From: Candidatus Methanobinarius endosymbioticus
GTDB taxonomy: Archaea > Methanobacteriota > Methanobacteria > Methanobacteriales > Methanobacteriaceae
Direction of reading: 5' to 3'
Assembly (NCBI GenBank): GCA_003315655.1
Contig: NIZT01000003.1
Span: 1 to 64,000 of the forward strand
DNA length: 64,000 nt
Shown: positions 10,162 to 20,044 of the stretch, piece by piece
Layout of the letters: the number at the start of each line of letters is the position of its first letter
Numbering within the stretch: the stretch's first letter is position 1
Made by a program: the position numbers and the translations under genes
Notes under the pieces: model-generated
Database searches by the model: none
What the model was told of the DNA's origin: nothing
Seen by the model: only the letters and a program-made list of their open reading frames with translations

Positions 10162-11151
10162 ATGATTATAAAAACTCCCTCTAGACTTCACATGACTCTC
10201 ATTGATTTAAATGGGTCTTATGGGAGAGCTGATGGTGGTATTGGTTTAACCATAGATAAACCAAATTTCACTCTTCATTGTGATTTAGCAGATAAAGGAA
10301 TTACTATTGAGTTTAATGAAAAAATCACAGATGAAGAAATAAAAAATGAAGCTATTAAAAAAATAAGTAAAGCTGCAGAAAATGTAATTTCGCACTTTAA
10401 TTTTGAAGATGGATTTCATTTCACTGTTGAAGAAGCTTATCCTCCTCATTCTGGATTAGGATCTGGAACTCAAATGTCATTAGCTACTGCTAAATTAATA
10501 TGTGAGTTTAATGAGAAAAATATAAGTAGTATTGAAATGGGAAGTATTCTTGGAAGAGGTGGAAGTTCTGGCATAGGAATGGGGGCTTTTGAACAAGGAG
10601 GCTTTGTTGTAGATGGTGGGCATGACTTAAAAGATAAAGGATGGTCTGTTTTACCTTCTTCTGTTAATCCTGCAAAACCACCACAATTAATTGGTAGGTA
10701 TGATTTTCCAGAAGAATGGGAATTAGTTGTAGGAATTTGTGATGCAGATACTACAGTTACAGGCATGAAAGAAGATGATATTTTTGAAAAATATTGTCCT
10801 GTCCCTAAAAGAGAAGTTGAACAGCTATCTCATATAATCTTCATGAATTTAATACCATTTTTGTTAGAGAAAAATATTGATGCAGTTGGGGACTGTATTA
10901 ATAGAATCCAATCGCTTGGCTTTAAAAATGTTGAAGTATATCGTCAAGCTCAAAATGTTAGAAATTTAATAGACAGCATGAAACAATTTGGAGCATATGG
11001 TGTAGGTATGAGTTCATTTGGACCAGCAGTTTATGGATTAGTTGCTAAAAAAAATAAAGATTTTTATGAAGCTACTAAAGATTATCTTGGTGATAATGGA
11101 GTAGTTTTTAAAACAAAAGCTCAAAATCATGGTCATGAACTTATAAAATAG
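10162..11151 (+). CDS. mptG: beta-ribofuranosylaminobenzene 5'-phosphate synthase
   Basis: First committed step of tetrahydromethanopterin synthesis: it condenses 4-hydroxybenzoate (or 4-aminobenzoate) with phosphoribosyl diphosphate, losing CO2 and diphosphate. It is a GHMP-fold protein of 329 residues. The opening IKTPSRLHMTLIDLNG is typical of the family, the glycine-rich motif PPHSGLGSGTQ is at residues 94-104, and a Gly-rich run GRGGSSGIGMGAFEQGGF is at about 131-148. The C-terminal GAYGVGMSSFGPAVYG matches the GHMP third motif. The start ATG follows AAAGGAGC by 8 nt. It ends 54 bp before hacB, so the two may be cotranscribed. Confidence 0.93.
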   Translation: MIIKTPSRLHMTLIDLNGSYGRADGGIGLTIDKPNFTLHCDLADKGITIEFNEKITDEEIKNEAIKKISKAAENVISHFNFEDGFHFTVEEAYPPHSGLGSGTQMSLATAKLICEFNEKNISSIEMGSILGRGGSSGIGMGAFEQGGFVVDGGHDLKDKGWSVLPSSVNPAKPPQLIGRYDFPEEWELVVGICDADTTVTGMKEDDIFEKYCPVPKREVEQLSHIIFMNLIPFLLEKNIDAVGDCINRIQSLGFKNVEVYRQAQNVRNLIDSMKQFGAYGVGMSSFGPAVYGLVAKKNKDFYEATKDYLGDNGVVFKTKAQNHGHELIK

Positions 11152-11205
11152 CTAATAACTGCAAATAAATTTAATATACTAGTAAAAAAAATATTTGTTG
11201 ATAAC

Positions 11206-11691
11206 ATGAATAAAATAGAAGGAAAAGTTTGGAAATTTGGAGATAATATTGATACTGATGTTATTATTCCTGGAAGATATTTACGTACATTTGATCCAAA
11301 TGATCTAGTTCGTCATGTCATGGCTGGTGAAAGAGAAGATTTTGCAGAAAATGTTCAATCAGGAGATATTATTGTAGCTGATAATAATTTTGGTTGTGGA
11401 TCTTCAAGAGAACAAGCACCAGTAGCTATAAAAACTTCAGGAATCTCTGTTGTAATAGCTAAATCATTTGCTAGAATTTTTTATAGGAATGCTATTAATA
11501 TAGGACTTCCAGTTGTTAAAGCAGATATAAATGCAAATGAAGGAGATATTCTATCTGTTGATCCTAAAAATGGGCTTATTATTAACGACTCTTCTGGAAA
11601 ATCATTTGAAATTGAACCATTTAAAGAATTTATGTTAGATATTCTTAATGATGGTGGTCTTGTAAAACATTATCTTAATGAAGAAAAGTAG
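11206..11691 (+). CDS. hacB: Methanogen homoaconitase small subunit (isopropylmalate isomerase family)
   Basis: Small, swivelling domain of a two-subunit aconitase-type hydro-lyase. Visible features: the opening [20 protein letters not shown], the substrate-loop tetrad YLRT at residues 25-28, and [12 protein letters not shown] at 61-72. Known from methanogens: YLRT marks the homoaconitase partner used for 2-oxosuberate (coenzyme B and biotin routes), while the isopropylmalate isomerase paralogue carries YLVY-like residues. I therefore call hacB rather than leuD. 161 residues is normal. The large subunit is not in the window. The ribosome site is weak. Confidence 0.85.
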   Translation: MNKIEGKVWKFGDNIDTDVIIPGRYLRTFDPNDLVRHVMAGEREDFAENVQSGDIIVADNNFGCGSSREQAPVAIKTSGISVVIAKSFARIFYRNAINIGLPVVKADINANEGDILSVDPKNGLIINDSSGKSFEIEPFKEFMLDILNDGGLVKHYLNEEK

Positions 11692-12147
11692 TTTTATCTT
11701 TAAAATTAAGTTTTTTTTATTATGGCTTAATTGCATTAATAAATTAATTACATTAAATTAATATTTTCTTTTTTATATTTCTTCTATATTTTTTATATTA
11801 TATTTTTTATAATCTATAAAATATGTTTATAATTTTTTCATGTAATTCTATAAAATGTAATTAATTCTACAAAATATAAATTATAAAGTTAAATAAATTA
11901 TTATTATATAACAATAAAGATTTATATCAAGAATTACAATGTTGTATATAAAATTATAATTTAACTAAAGAATATATTTTTATTTTATAATTATTTTAAA
12001 CATTAACAAACATTACAATATTATAAATCTTACAATATTATAAAACATTATAATATTCTAAAGATTATAATATAATTAACATTATAAATATATACATTAT
12101 TTTAAATTATTTTGAGCTTGATTTTTGAGTTTTAAGAGGTATTAAAA
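11692..12147. other. AT-rich gap before the zinc-finger gene
   Basis: About 455 bp without genes. Between 12000 and 12090 a loose repeat of the type ACATTATAATATT or ACAATATTATAAA recurs about five times, probably low-complexity drift. Confidence 0.5.
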
Positions 12148-12789
12148 ATGGAATGTTCTATTTGTGGGTCAGAAAGTGTAACTACACTAAAATCAAAAAA
12201 AATTTCAGCAAAAACAAAAGAAATTAATGAATTATTATTAAAGTGTAATGACTGTCAATCTGTATTTAAAGAATCCATATCTGAAAGTAAACCTATTTCA
12301 ATTAGGCTTATAATCAGTGAACATGAAAGTTCTAAGAAAACTTCTATTGATATTTATCCAGATGAAAAATTAACCAAAGGAAACCTTTTACTGTCTGATA
12401 TGGGTGAAGTTGAAATCACTTCTCTTGAAACAAAAGATGGAAAAAGGGTTGAAAGTACAATAACTGAAAATATCTCTACAATTTGGACAAATTCAATTGA
12501 AATTCCAGCTAGAGTTGGTGTTTCAGTTGATTTAACAGGTAAAGTAGACTCATTTAAAGTAGAGTTAGATAGGGACTTTGAATTTGCCACTGATGATTTT
12601 ATTAAAATAACTGCTTATATTATCCGTATAAATGTTATTAAAACACAAGAAAGAAAAATAAGGGATGGTTTTGCAAAAGCAAGAGTTACTCAAAGAATAT
12701 ATGGAAAACCAGTTAAATTTAATAATCATGATTATGATTTAACAGATAAAATCGTTTCTAGAAAAGGTTTAGAACCTAAAAGAAGATAA
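12148..12789 (+). CDS. HVO_0476-family archaeal zinc-finger protein
   Basis: 213 residues. The N-terminus holds two CxxC knuckles (Cys3/Cys6 and Cys33/Cys36), a zinc ribbon. The rest is beta-rich with a conserved tail including RKIRDGFAKARVTQRIYG and ending IVSRKGLEPKRR. This layout matches the uncharacterised archaeal HVO_0476-type family, widely kept in euryarchaea; its function is unknown and a nucleic-acid or translation link is only a guess. TAAGAGG lies 11 nt before the ATG. The frame is intact. Confidence 0.75.
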   Translation: MECSICGSESVTTLKSKKISAKTKEINELLLKCNDCQSVFKESISESKPISIRLIISEHESSKKTSIDIYPDEKLTKGNLLLSDMGEVEITSLETKDGKRVESTITENISTIWTNSIEIPARVGVSVDLTGKVDSFKVELDRDFEFATDDFIKITAYIIRINVIKTQERKIRDGFAKARVTQRIYGKPVKFNNHDYDLTDKIVSRKGLEPKRR

Positions 12790-12985
12790 TTTATTCATAT
12801 ATGAAATTTTATTCTGTACTTATTATTTTGTAATTATTTTTATAAATTTATTATATATTATTAATTTTGTAAAATTTTATAACTTTATAAATTTTTAATT
12901 ATTTTTATAATTATTATAACTTATAATTAGTTATAAAATTATTAGAAATTTTTTATAAATTTTATTAGATCATTTTGTGATTATT

Positions 12986-14290
12986 ATGGAAGTTTCAAAG
13001 ATATATATAGATACATTTGGCTGTACATTTAATCAAGCTGATTCTCAAATAATGGCCGGGAATTTAATAGAAAATAAGTTTGAAATTGTCAATGTTGTAG
13101 AAGAAGCAGATGTAGCTATTATAAACACATGTTATGTAAAACAACCTACAGAAAGTAAAGTCACTAATCGAATACAAAAACTTAAAATTCAATTTCCAGA
13201 CTTGAAGGTCATTGTTAGTGGGTGTATGGTTGGAATTGATCCTAAAAAATTGGATAAAATAGCTCCGGATACTTCTTGGATTGGACCTCATCAATTAAAT
13301 AAAACTACTGATGTTGTAAAATCTACATTGAATGGTGAAATTTCAAGAGAATGTGATTTTTCTAAAGACACTAAAGTAGGTGTTCCTAAACTACGTTTTG
13401 ATGAACTCATACATATAATTCAAATATGTGAGGGATGTTTAGGAGCTTGTACTTATTGTTGTACTCGTTTTGCTAGAGGAGTTTTAAATAGCTATCCTAT
13501 TGAAGATATTAAAAAAGAAGCTAAAAAAGCTTTATTGGATGGTTGTGTAGAAATACAGCTTACAGCCCAAGATACAGTTGCTTTTGGCAAAGATACTGAT
13601 GAAAAACTATCTGATCTTATTAAAGAAGTAGCTAATCTATCTAATGATCCTGATATAAAAAATGATTTTAGAATTCGTGTAGGAATGATGCATCCTAAAA
13701 ATATTGGGAATGATCTTTCAAACTTTATTGAAGCTTTTAAACTTCCAAATGTTTATAAATTTATTCATATTCCTATTCAATCTGGTAGTAATAAAATTTT
13801 ATCTGATATGAGAAGAAATCATACTTTAGAAGAATATAAAAATATAATTGAAGCATTTAAAAAGGAAATTCCTAGTATTACTATAGCTACTGATATTATT
13901 GTAGGTTATCCAACAGAAACAGAGGAAGATTTTGAAAAAACAGCTGAATTTTTAAAAGATGTAAAACCTGACTTGGTTCATCTTTCGAAATATAGACATA
14001 GGGAAGGAGCTCCTTCTTCTATTCTTGAAGAAATTCCTCATGAAATTATGAAGAGACGTTCAAAATATCTTACTAATATTAAATCAGAAATCACTGAAGA
14101 TGAAAATAAAGAGTTAGTCGGAACTAAACAAAGAGTGCTTGTGGTAGAAAAAGGTTTTAAAGGCGGATTTATAGCTAAAACAGATTCATATATTCCTGTT
14201 GTAGTGGATAATGTTGAAATCGGAACTTTTGTAAATATTAAAATTACTGAGGCTACTAGCACATATTTAAAAGGAATTAAAATAGGATGA
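12986..14290 (+). CDS. tRNA t6A37 methylthiotransferase, radical SAM
   Basis: It adds a methylthio group to N6-threonylcarbamoyladenosine at tRNA position 37 (the archaeal/eukaryotic CDKAL1-like branch of the MiaB family). Counting from the GTG at 12977, the N-terminal methylthiotransferase domain carries Cys16, Cys52 and Cys83 for one 4Fe-4S cluster. The radical SAM motif has Cys154, Cys158 and Cys161 in CEGCLGACTYCCTRFARG. A TRAM-like C-terminal part follows (KQRVLVVEKG and later). I prefer the ATG at 12986 because the conserved protein begins MEVSKIYIDTFGC; GTG 12977 adds only three residues. Length about 435 fits the family. Confidence 0.9.
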   Translation: MEVSKIYIDTFGCTFNQADSQIMAGNLIENKFEIVNVVEEADVAIINTCYVKQPTESKVTNRIQKLKIQFPDLKVIVSGCMVGIDPKKLDKIAPDTSWIGPHQLNKTTDVVKSTLNGEISRECDFSKDTKVGVPKLRFDELIHIIQICEGCLGACTYCCTRFARGVLNSYPIEDIKKEAKKALLDGCVEIQLTAQDTVAFGKDTDEKLSDLIKEVANLSNDPDIKNDFRIRVGMMHPKNIGNDLSNFIEAFKLPNVYKFIHIPIQSGSNKILSDMRRNHTLEEYKNIIEAFKKEIPSITIATDIIVGYPTETEEDFEKTAEFLKDVKPDLVHLSKYRHREGAPSSILEEIPHEIMKRRSKYLTNIKSEITEDENKELVGTKQRVLVVEKGFKGGFIAKTDSYIPVVVDNVEIGTFVNIKITEATSTYLKGIKIG

Positions 14291-14416
14291 AAGTAGGGTG
14301 AAAATATAGAATAAAAATAGTTAAACCTTGAATAAATATAAATGAAATAAAATTATGTAAAAACATACAAAAAACATACAAAAAATATACAAAGAATATA
14401 TTTATACTAATATATT

Positions 14417-15540
14417 CTATACTTCTTTTATATTTGTATATAATATGTCTCTTATAGCTGGTCTTCTTCCAATATCTTTACTTATTCTTTTTAATGTTTC
14501 TAGTTCGGTTCTAACTCCATGAGAAGCTCTTGAAGATTTTGAAATGTTTTCTTCTCTGAGAGTTCCTCCATATCATTAGCTCCAGCTAATAATCCTGTTT
14601 GAGCAAATTTAAATCCTAATTTTACCCATGAAACTTGTATATTTGGTATAAGATCTTGAAACATTAATCTGGAAATTACATATACTTTTAGATCTTCTAT
14701 TCCTGCAGCTCCTGGATTTGCTTTTCCTTTTTTATAAATTGAAGCTTTTTCATGCATAAAATTTAAAGGTACAAATTCTGTAAATCCACCAGTTTCTTTT
14801 GGGATGTTTTTTAGTATTTCTAAATGTTTTACTCTATTTTTTACACTTTCCATGTGACCATACATCATAGTGCAAGTTGTTTTCACTCCAACTTTATGAG
14901 CTGTTGTTATAACGTCTTTCCATTCAGTTACATTTAGTTTTCCCTTACATATAATCTTTCTAACATTATCATTTAAAATTTCAGTAGCTGTTCCAGGCAT
15001 ACTTCCAAGGCCTGCGTTTTTCAACATTTTCAATGTTTCTTCTACTGAAAGTTCAGATTTGTTTAGATCCGTAAAATTTTTTCCTTAAAGAAAATGCATG
15101 TATATGGACATCTGAACATTCTTTTTTTACATTTTTAACAATATCTTCATAAAAATAAGCATCTACATTTTCATGAAGTCCTCTTCTTGGATGTATAATT
15201 CATTTGCGCCATTTTCATGGACTTTTTTAGCTAAATCTACAATTTCATCCAACACTTTAATAAAGAATGAATTTTCATCTTCTTCCTTTTTTTAAAAGCA
15301 CAAAAACCGCATGTTCCAGAACAAATACTGGTGAAATTAATATTCCAATTATTAATGAATGTTGCATTGTTTCCTACAATCTTCTCTCTTACTAAGGGGT
15401 CCTTTTTGCAGTAGCTATTAAAACATTGATATCTTTCCTTTTATATTCATTAAATACACTGCCTCATCATATGATATTGGTTCATCAATACTATTTTCTA
15501 AAATTTTATTAGTTTTTTCACTTATATTTAGTTTGGAAAA
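14417..15540 (-). pseudogene. Second cofH-like gene, heavily decayed
   Basis: Read on the minus strand, one can follow a complete CofH-like protein across at least five frames: NISEKTNKILENSIDEPIS near 15530, the radical SAM motif CSGTCGFCAF near 15310, and a 177-codon open stretch 15033-14500 ([42 protein letters not shown]). After a shift at about 14560 comes [20 protein letters not shown], ending TAG at 14417. It is clearly related to the intact cofH at 20045 but well diverged, so it is an old paralogue rather than a fresh duplicate. No start codon is evident. The frame breaks are spread along the gene, so no function is expected. Confidence 0.85.
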
Positions 15541-15980
15541 TATAACTCTATTTTATTTTAGACCTTAATATTAAAAGTTTCGATTTAATTATATCTAATA
15601 ATATCTTTAGTACTATTTTGGAAATTTTGAGAATTTAAAAATCTCATTTATTCTCTTCATTGTTTTTATTAGCTTAATTATTCTTTTTTTGCTGAATATA
15701 GTTTATATATTCTCTATATTTTAGTAAAATCTTTTTTATATCTGTTTATTTTTTTATATTACATGGGGATTATATTTTCTAATAAATGAGTGTTTGTTTT
15801 GTTCATTTGAAAATTAAAGAATATTATTGAATTTATTATTGAAAATTTTTTTATATTTTTTTAATTTTAGATTATTTTTTCTTTGGTTTTTAAATTTTAG
15901 GTTATTTATTTTTTTTATTATAAAATTCTCATTTATATAAGATCATGTTTATAATATTGACTTATATTATAGACTTATAA
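15541..15980. other. Non-coding stretch before the histone promoter
   Basis: About 440 bp, T-rich on the + strand, with no credible open frame. It separates the decayed cofH paralogue from the histone gene. Confidence 0.5.
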
Positions 15981-15998
15981 CCGATACATTTATATACT
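15981..15998 (+). promoter_or_regulatory. BRE/TATA promoter of the histone gene
   Basis: CCGATACATTTATATACT contains a strong archaeal TATA box (TTTATATA) preceded by a BRE-like purine-containing stretch. A start of transcription about 25 nt downstream (near 16018) would give a very short leader containing GGAAGTGA before the ATG at 16031. Confidence 0.7.
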
Positions 15999-16030
15999 TA
16001 ATAGTACAACTTTAAATTGGAAGTGAAAAT

Positions 16031-16231
16031 ATGAGTGAATTACCAATCGCACCTGTAGGTCGTATATTAAAAAATGCCGGTGCTCAAAGAATTAGTGATG
16101 ATGCAAAAATTGCATTAGCAGAAGCACTGGAAGAACAAGGTGAAGCATTAGCTAAAAGTGCTGTTAGCTACGCACGCCATGCCGGTAGGAAAACTGTAAA
16201 AGCTGAAGATATTAAATTAGCTATTAAATAA
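16031..16231 (+). CDS. Archaeal histone (HMf type)
   Basis: 66 residues forming one histone fold, working as a dimer that wraps DNA. The start [20 protein letters not shown] and the end [16 protein letters not shown] are nearly textbook for Methanobacteriales HMf/HMt histones. [11 protein letters not shown]-like helix 2 residues ([17 protein letters not shown]) are present and no tail is added. It stands alone with its own promoter and a clean terminator just downstream. It uses richer codons (GGT, CGC, GCA) than its neighbours, as expected for a highly expressed gene. Confidence 0.97.
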   Translation: MSELPIAPVGRILKNAGAQRISDDAKIALAEALEEQGEALAKSAVSYARHAGRKTVKAEDIKLAIK

Positions 16232-16246
16232 GTAGATTTTTTGCTA

Positions 16247-16274
16247 TTGGCCGTTTTTGGCCAATTCTTTTTTT
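16247..16274 (+). terminator. Hairpin terminator of the histone gene
   Basis: TTGGCC, loop GTTTTT, GGCCAA (16247-16264) followed by TTC and a run of seven T. It lies 16 bp after the histone stop codon. Confidence 0.8.
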
Positions 16275-16532
16275 ATTAGTAAGTTTTTTATAAGTTAACT
16301 AATTTTAAATTTAATATTTTATTTATTTATTCTCTTAATATATTTTTTAGAGAAATTTTGGATTATATACTACTTTATAACCACCATTCTGTAACTTATA
16401 TTAAAAAAATTCATCTGAAGTTTTATCAATTATTATTTAGTCATAGCTAAAAGTATGTCTAATTAAAATAATGATTCAAATAAAAATATGCATTTTGTGA
16501 TTTTGAAAAAATAAATCTTCAAAAATAGAAAA

Positions 16533-16543
16533 GGTTATATATG
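16533..16543 (+). promoter_or_regulatory. TATA box of the tRNA pair
   Basis: GGTTATATATG lies about 30 bp before the first tRNA base, the usual distance for an archaeal tRNA promoter. One promoter probably serves both tRNAs. Confidence 0.6.
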
Positions 16544-16570
16544 AATTAAACTAAATCTTAGAAAAGTATA

Positions 16571-16642
16571 GGGTCGGTGGTCTAGGGGTATGATACCTCC
16601 TTGACATGGAGGTGATCGTGAGTTCGAATCTCGCTCGACCCA
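16571..16642 (+). tRNA. tRNA-Val (GAC)
   Basis: The acceptor GGGTCGG pairs with TCGACCC, the anticodon stem CCTCC/GGAGG encloses loop TTGACAT (anticodon GAC), and the T arm GTGAG-TTCGAAT-CTCGC is complete. The discriminator is A and no CCA is encoded. 72 nt. Confidence 0.95.
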
Positions 16643-16646
16643 TTTT

Positions 16647-16719
16647 GCCGTGGTAGTTCAGTTGGGAGAACGCTAGACTGAAGATCTAGATGTCGCTGGT
16701 TCAAGTCCGGCCCATGGCA
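16647..16719 (+). tRNA. tRNA-Phe (GAA)
   Basis: The acceptor GCCGTGG pairs with CCATGGC (one G-T), the anticodon stem CTAGA/TCTAG encloses loop CTGAAGA (anticodon GAA), and the T arm is GCTGG-TTCAAGT-CCGGC. The discriminator is A, CCA is not encoded, and only 4 bp separate it from tRNA-Val. 73 nt. Confidence 0.95.
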
Positions 16720-16894
16720 TTCTTTTTTACTTATTTTAATATAGTTTTTTATTATTTTCATGCTTAATTTTATTTTTATAACTTTCTGATTATTTTTTAA
16801 ACATTTTTAATACTTGAAAACAGTAAAATTTTTATTTCTGTAATTATATAATTATAATATTACAATTTTATTTTATAAATAATTTAAAAAATAA

Positions 16895-17066
16895 ATGGTG
16901 ATAAAATTGCTGAATACATCAAAAAATACAGAAAAAGGATGTATAAAAGTAAAATGCAAATGTTTATATAGGGGATTGTGTAAATACTCCTGAATGGATT
17001 TGCCCTAGGTGTGCTAGAGTATATGAGCTCGTAGGAAAGGAGTATGTATTAAAAATTGATATTTAA
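16895..17066 (+). pseudogene. Small zinc-ribbon protein, frameshifted
   Basis: ATG 16895 opens a frame containing CIKVKCKCLYRGLCK that ends at TGA 16991. Shifting by one base near 16982 continues NTPEWICPRCARVYELVGKEY to a stop at 17066. The combined product would be about 57 residues, with CxC and CPRC metal ligands. I do not recognise the family. One indel explains the break, so a sequencing error cannot be ruled out here. Confidence 0.5.
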
Positions 17067-17491
17067 TACTAAATTTTTCTTTTTTTATTGAAGTATTATT
17101 TTGTTTTCTTTATAATCTGTGATTTTTTTTCAAAATTTTATTTTTGTATATTTTTAAGTTATTGGAATATTTTAATATTTTTTTATTTATATTTTTAATT
17201 TACTGATAAGAAAATTGTACAAAATTTATTATTAAAGTTTATATAAATAATTTTAGATAGTACTATAGTATGAATCTAATAAACAGACTTTTCGGATTAA
17301 ATCTTTGATTTTAAGATTAAATATGTAATTTGTATTTAGTAAAATCTTTCAATTTATTTAATTTTATCAAAGTTAATATAAAAAACTATTTTATATAATT
17401 TCATTATTTTTTTTATAATATGAAAATAAATATATACTTCTAATTAATACTTCTGATTAATATATAATATTGTATTAAAGGTTGCCTATTT
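17067..17491. other. Non-coding gap
   Basis: About 425 bp of AT-rich sequence with no supported gene. The segment 17298-17325 carries a weak repeated GATTAAAT. Confidence 0.5.
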
Positions 17492-17923
17492 ATGAGAATT
17501 TGGTCTATTCATCCAAAATATTTAGACAGTAAAGGACTTTTAGCTTTGTGGGAGGGAAACATTACTAGTAAAACATGTTCTTGAAGGTAAAACAAAAGAT
17601 TATCGTAATCATTCACAGCTTCAAAGGTTTAAAATTCTAAAAAAACCTCAAGATGCGATAAATCAATATTTGACTTCAGTTTTTGAAGAATCTATACTTA
17701 GAGATTATAATTTTGACAAAGAAAAAATTAATTGGAATTTTTCACCTACAATACTGCCTGTAACAATGGGACAAATAGAATATGAAAGATCACATCTTCT
17801 TAAAAAATTAAAAACTCGAGATCCATTAAGATTTAAAAATTGAGTAAACAGAAAGAATTTATTCCTCATCCTATGTTTAATGTTGTAAATGGTGAAATTG
17901 AGAAATGGGAAATTGTACAATAA
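17492..17923 (+). pseudogene. Pyrimidine dimer DNA glycosylase-like (PF03013) gene, frameshifted
   Basis: It starts MRIWSIHPKYLDSKGLLALW at ATG 17492. After a shift near 17555 it continues LVKHVLEGKTKDYRNHSQL, then RFKILKKPQDAINQYLTSVF and NFDKEKINWN. A second shift near 17840 leads to KEFIPHPMFNVVNGEIEKWE and a stop at 17923. This order (N-terminal HPKYLD, GKTKDYRNH) matches the Pyr_excise family, related to T4 endonuclease V. Known role: base-excision repair of UV dimers. About 143 residues when joined, the usual size. Two indels indicate loss of the gene. Confidence 0.75.
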
Positions 17924-18101
17924 TAGAAATTTTATTGAATAAACTTATTTGAAAAACTTGAAAATTATAAAGAAATAAAGAAAATGAATAAAAAATTGAA
18001 TTAACTATAATTGAAATATTAACTGAACATTTTATTGCTATTAATCTAGATTAAATTCATTATTTTTTTATAATATTAAATATAAATTCATTATTGATAA
18101 T

Positions 18102-18666
18102 ATGGACTTTATTTACCTTTTAATATTTTTAACAACATTAGCTATAGACTCACCTGATATTACTTTAAGTAAAGGAAAAAATCTTGAAGAAGATAATAAC
18201 AAAGAAAATATACTTATCTGCATTATTTTTTCAGTAGCTTACATAGTCATGTTTATAATTGGATATGTAGCTGGTACTTTAATTGAAGATGTTTTTTCAA
18301 CTATTGCTCAGTTGATTGGGCTAATAATTATAATTATCAGCTTTAAAAATGGTATATGATGGTTTAAAGAAAGATTCTAGAGATATTCCTGAGAAATTTA
18401 GTATAAATGAATGGGGAAGTTTAGCTTTAATAGCTAGTATAGACTTTATAGCTGTAGGAATAACTATAAAAACTATGGGATTAAATATCTTAGAACCTGT
18501 AATTTTAGTTGGGATTATTACATTTATTTTACCAGGACTTGGAATCCTTTTGGGGGAACGTTTAGCAGAAATAATTGGAAATAAATTTGAAGTTATGGGG
18601 GGAGCTATTTTAATTTTAGTAGCTATTAGTATATTGATAGAATTTTCTAGAGAAATATTTATTTAA
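18102..18666 (+). pseudogene. MntP-like manganese efflux membrane protein, frameshifted
   Basis: Two open pieces, 18102-18359 and 18349-18666, together encode a six-helix membrane protein. The first half has the helix start AIDSPDITLSKG and the second half the matching IASIDFIAVGITI. These paired Asp helices are the hallmark of the MntP/DUF204 efflux family (inverted repeat halves). The frame changes near 18345. Expected role: Mn2+ export at the cytoplasmic membrane. The hairpin at 18665-18695 follows at once. Restoring one base would give about 190 residues, the family size. Confidence 0.7.
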
Positions 18667-18695
18667 AAGTTAATGATAAACTAAAATTAACTTTT
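18665..18695 (+). terminator. Inverted repeat after the mntP-like gene
   Basis: AAAAGTTAA and TTAACTTTT form a 9-bp stem around a 13-nt loop, overlapping the stop codon of the broken mntP-like gene. Confidence 0.5.
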
Positions 18696-18917
18696 ACCAA
18701 TGTTATAATATTGATTTGAAATAATCTAAATATTTTGATATTTTCAAAAATTATTTTTTTTATTTTTTAACTTATCTTCTAATAAATCTACTGCATTTTC
18801 ACTGCAAATATTATTATTAATTATTATTATTTTTCATCTACTCTAGTTAATTATAAAAACATGTCAAAATATATCTAAATATGAACTAAAAAATAAATTT
18901 AAGTTATTTGTTCAATA

Positions 18918-19800
18918 ATGAAGATGATTAATATGCATTATAAAAAAGTCAAAGGAATACTATCTAGCAATAATGGAATGAATATATACCGTGAATGTAC
19001 AAATGGTTGTGTTTATCGTGATTCTAGAAGTAAATGTTATCAAATTAATCATGACTTTGAAGATGTGGAAGTTAAAGTTAATGCAGTAGATTTATTAGAA
19101 GATAAGTTAAAAAATAAAAAAATAAATGCATGATAGGAACTGGATCAATGACTGATCCATACACACAATTAAAAAATGAACTAAGTAATACTAGAAAATA
19201 TTTAGAGCTAATTGAAAAATATGGTTTTGGTTAACAATTATTACTAAATTAAATCTCATTTTAAACGATTTAGATTTACTAAAAAGGATTAATGAAAAAG
19301 CTAAATGAGTTGTACAAATTACTTTTACTACTTTTGATGATGAATTAGCTAAAATAATAGAACCCAATGTTTCAACAACCGAAGAAAGATTTGAATCATT
19401 GAAAATATTGAGGGATAATGGGATACCAACTGTTGTATGGTTATCTCCAATATTGCCTTTTATAAATGATACTGAAAAGAACATAAAAGGGCTATTAAAC
19501 TATTGTAAAAAGGCTAATGTTTATGGAATTATATGTTTTGGAATGGGGCCTTACTCTACGGATGGTAACAGAGAATATTTTTATAAAAAACTAGATAATC
19601 ATTTCCTAAAACTAAAAGAAAAATACATATCCAAATATGGAAATAGTTATGGTATAAATAGCCAAAATAATGAAAAATTAATGAATTTATTTCATGAAGA
19701 GTGTGAAAAAAACAATATAGTTCATAATAATAAAGAAATATTTAATTTTCTCAGAGAAGTACCAGAAAAAGATGTTCAAAAGAATTTATTTGACTTTTAA
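18918..19800 (+). pseudogene. SPL-like radical SAM protein (COG1533), decayed with a mutated cluster
   Basis: It begins MHYKKVKGILSSNNGMNIYR. The cluster region reads CTNGCVYRDSRSKCYQ where the family has CxxGCxYCDSRSxCY, so the third radical SAM Cys is Arg. The frame stops at 19131, continues in another frame with IGTGSMTDPYTQL, and shifts again near 19232. It has TGA where Cys is expected (INEKAK*VVQITFTTFDDELA) at about 19304, and is open from 19399 to 19800 (NGIPTVVWLSPILPFINDT, ending DVQKNLFDF). Known family members are radical SAM proteins related to spore photoproduct lyase; the archaeal role is unknown. Substitutions at key residues plus indels show real decay. Confidence 0.8.
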
Positions 19801-20044
19801 TAGAATAAATTTTATTTTGTAATATTACATAAATTATTTTTATAAAATCAATTTAAATAAAAATAATCAAAATAGATATAAAGATCAACTAAAGGATATA
19901 AAACTTATAAAAACAGTATGGAACTTATATATTTAAATAGTAATTTTATATTAAATATTAATCACATTAATATTCAAAAATAATTGTTAAATTATTAAAA
20001 TATTATATATTAAAAATATTAATTTTATAATAAAGTGATATAAT

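Noticed and set aside
12000-12090. Repeated ACAATATTATAAA strings as a regulatory array
   Set aside because: Irregular, low complexity, expected at this base composition.
19191-19484. 97-codon minus-strand ORF
   Set aside because: Antisense of the SPL-like radical SAM relic.
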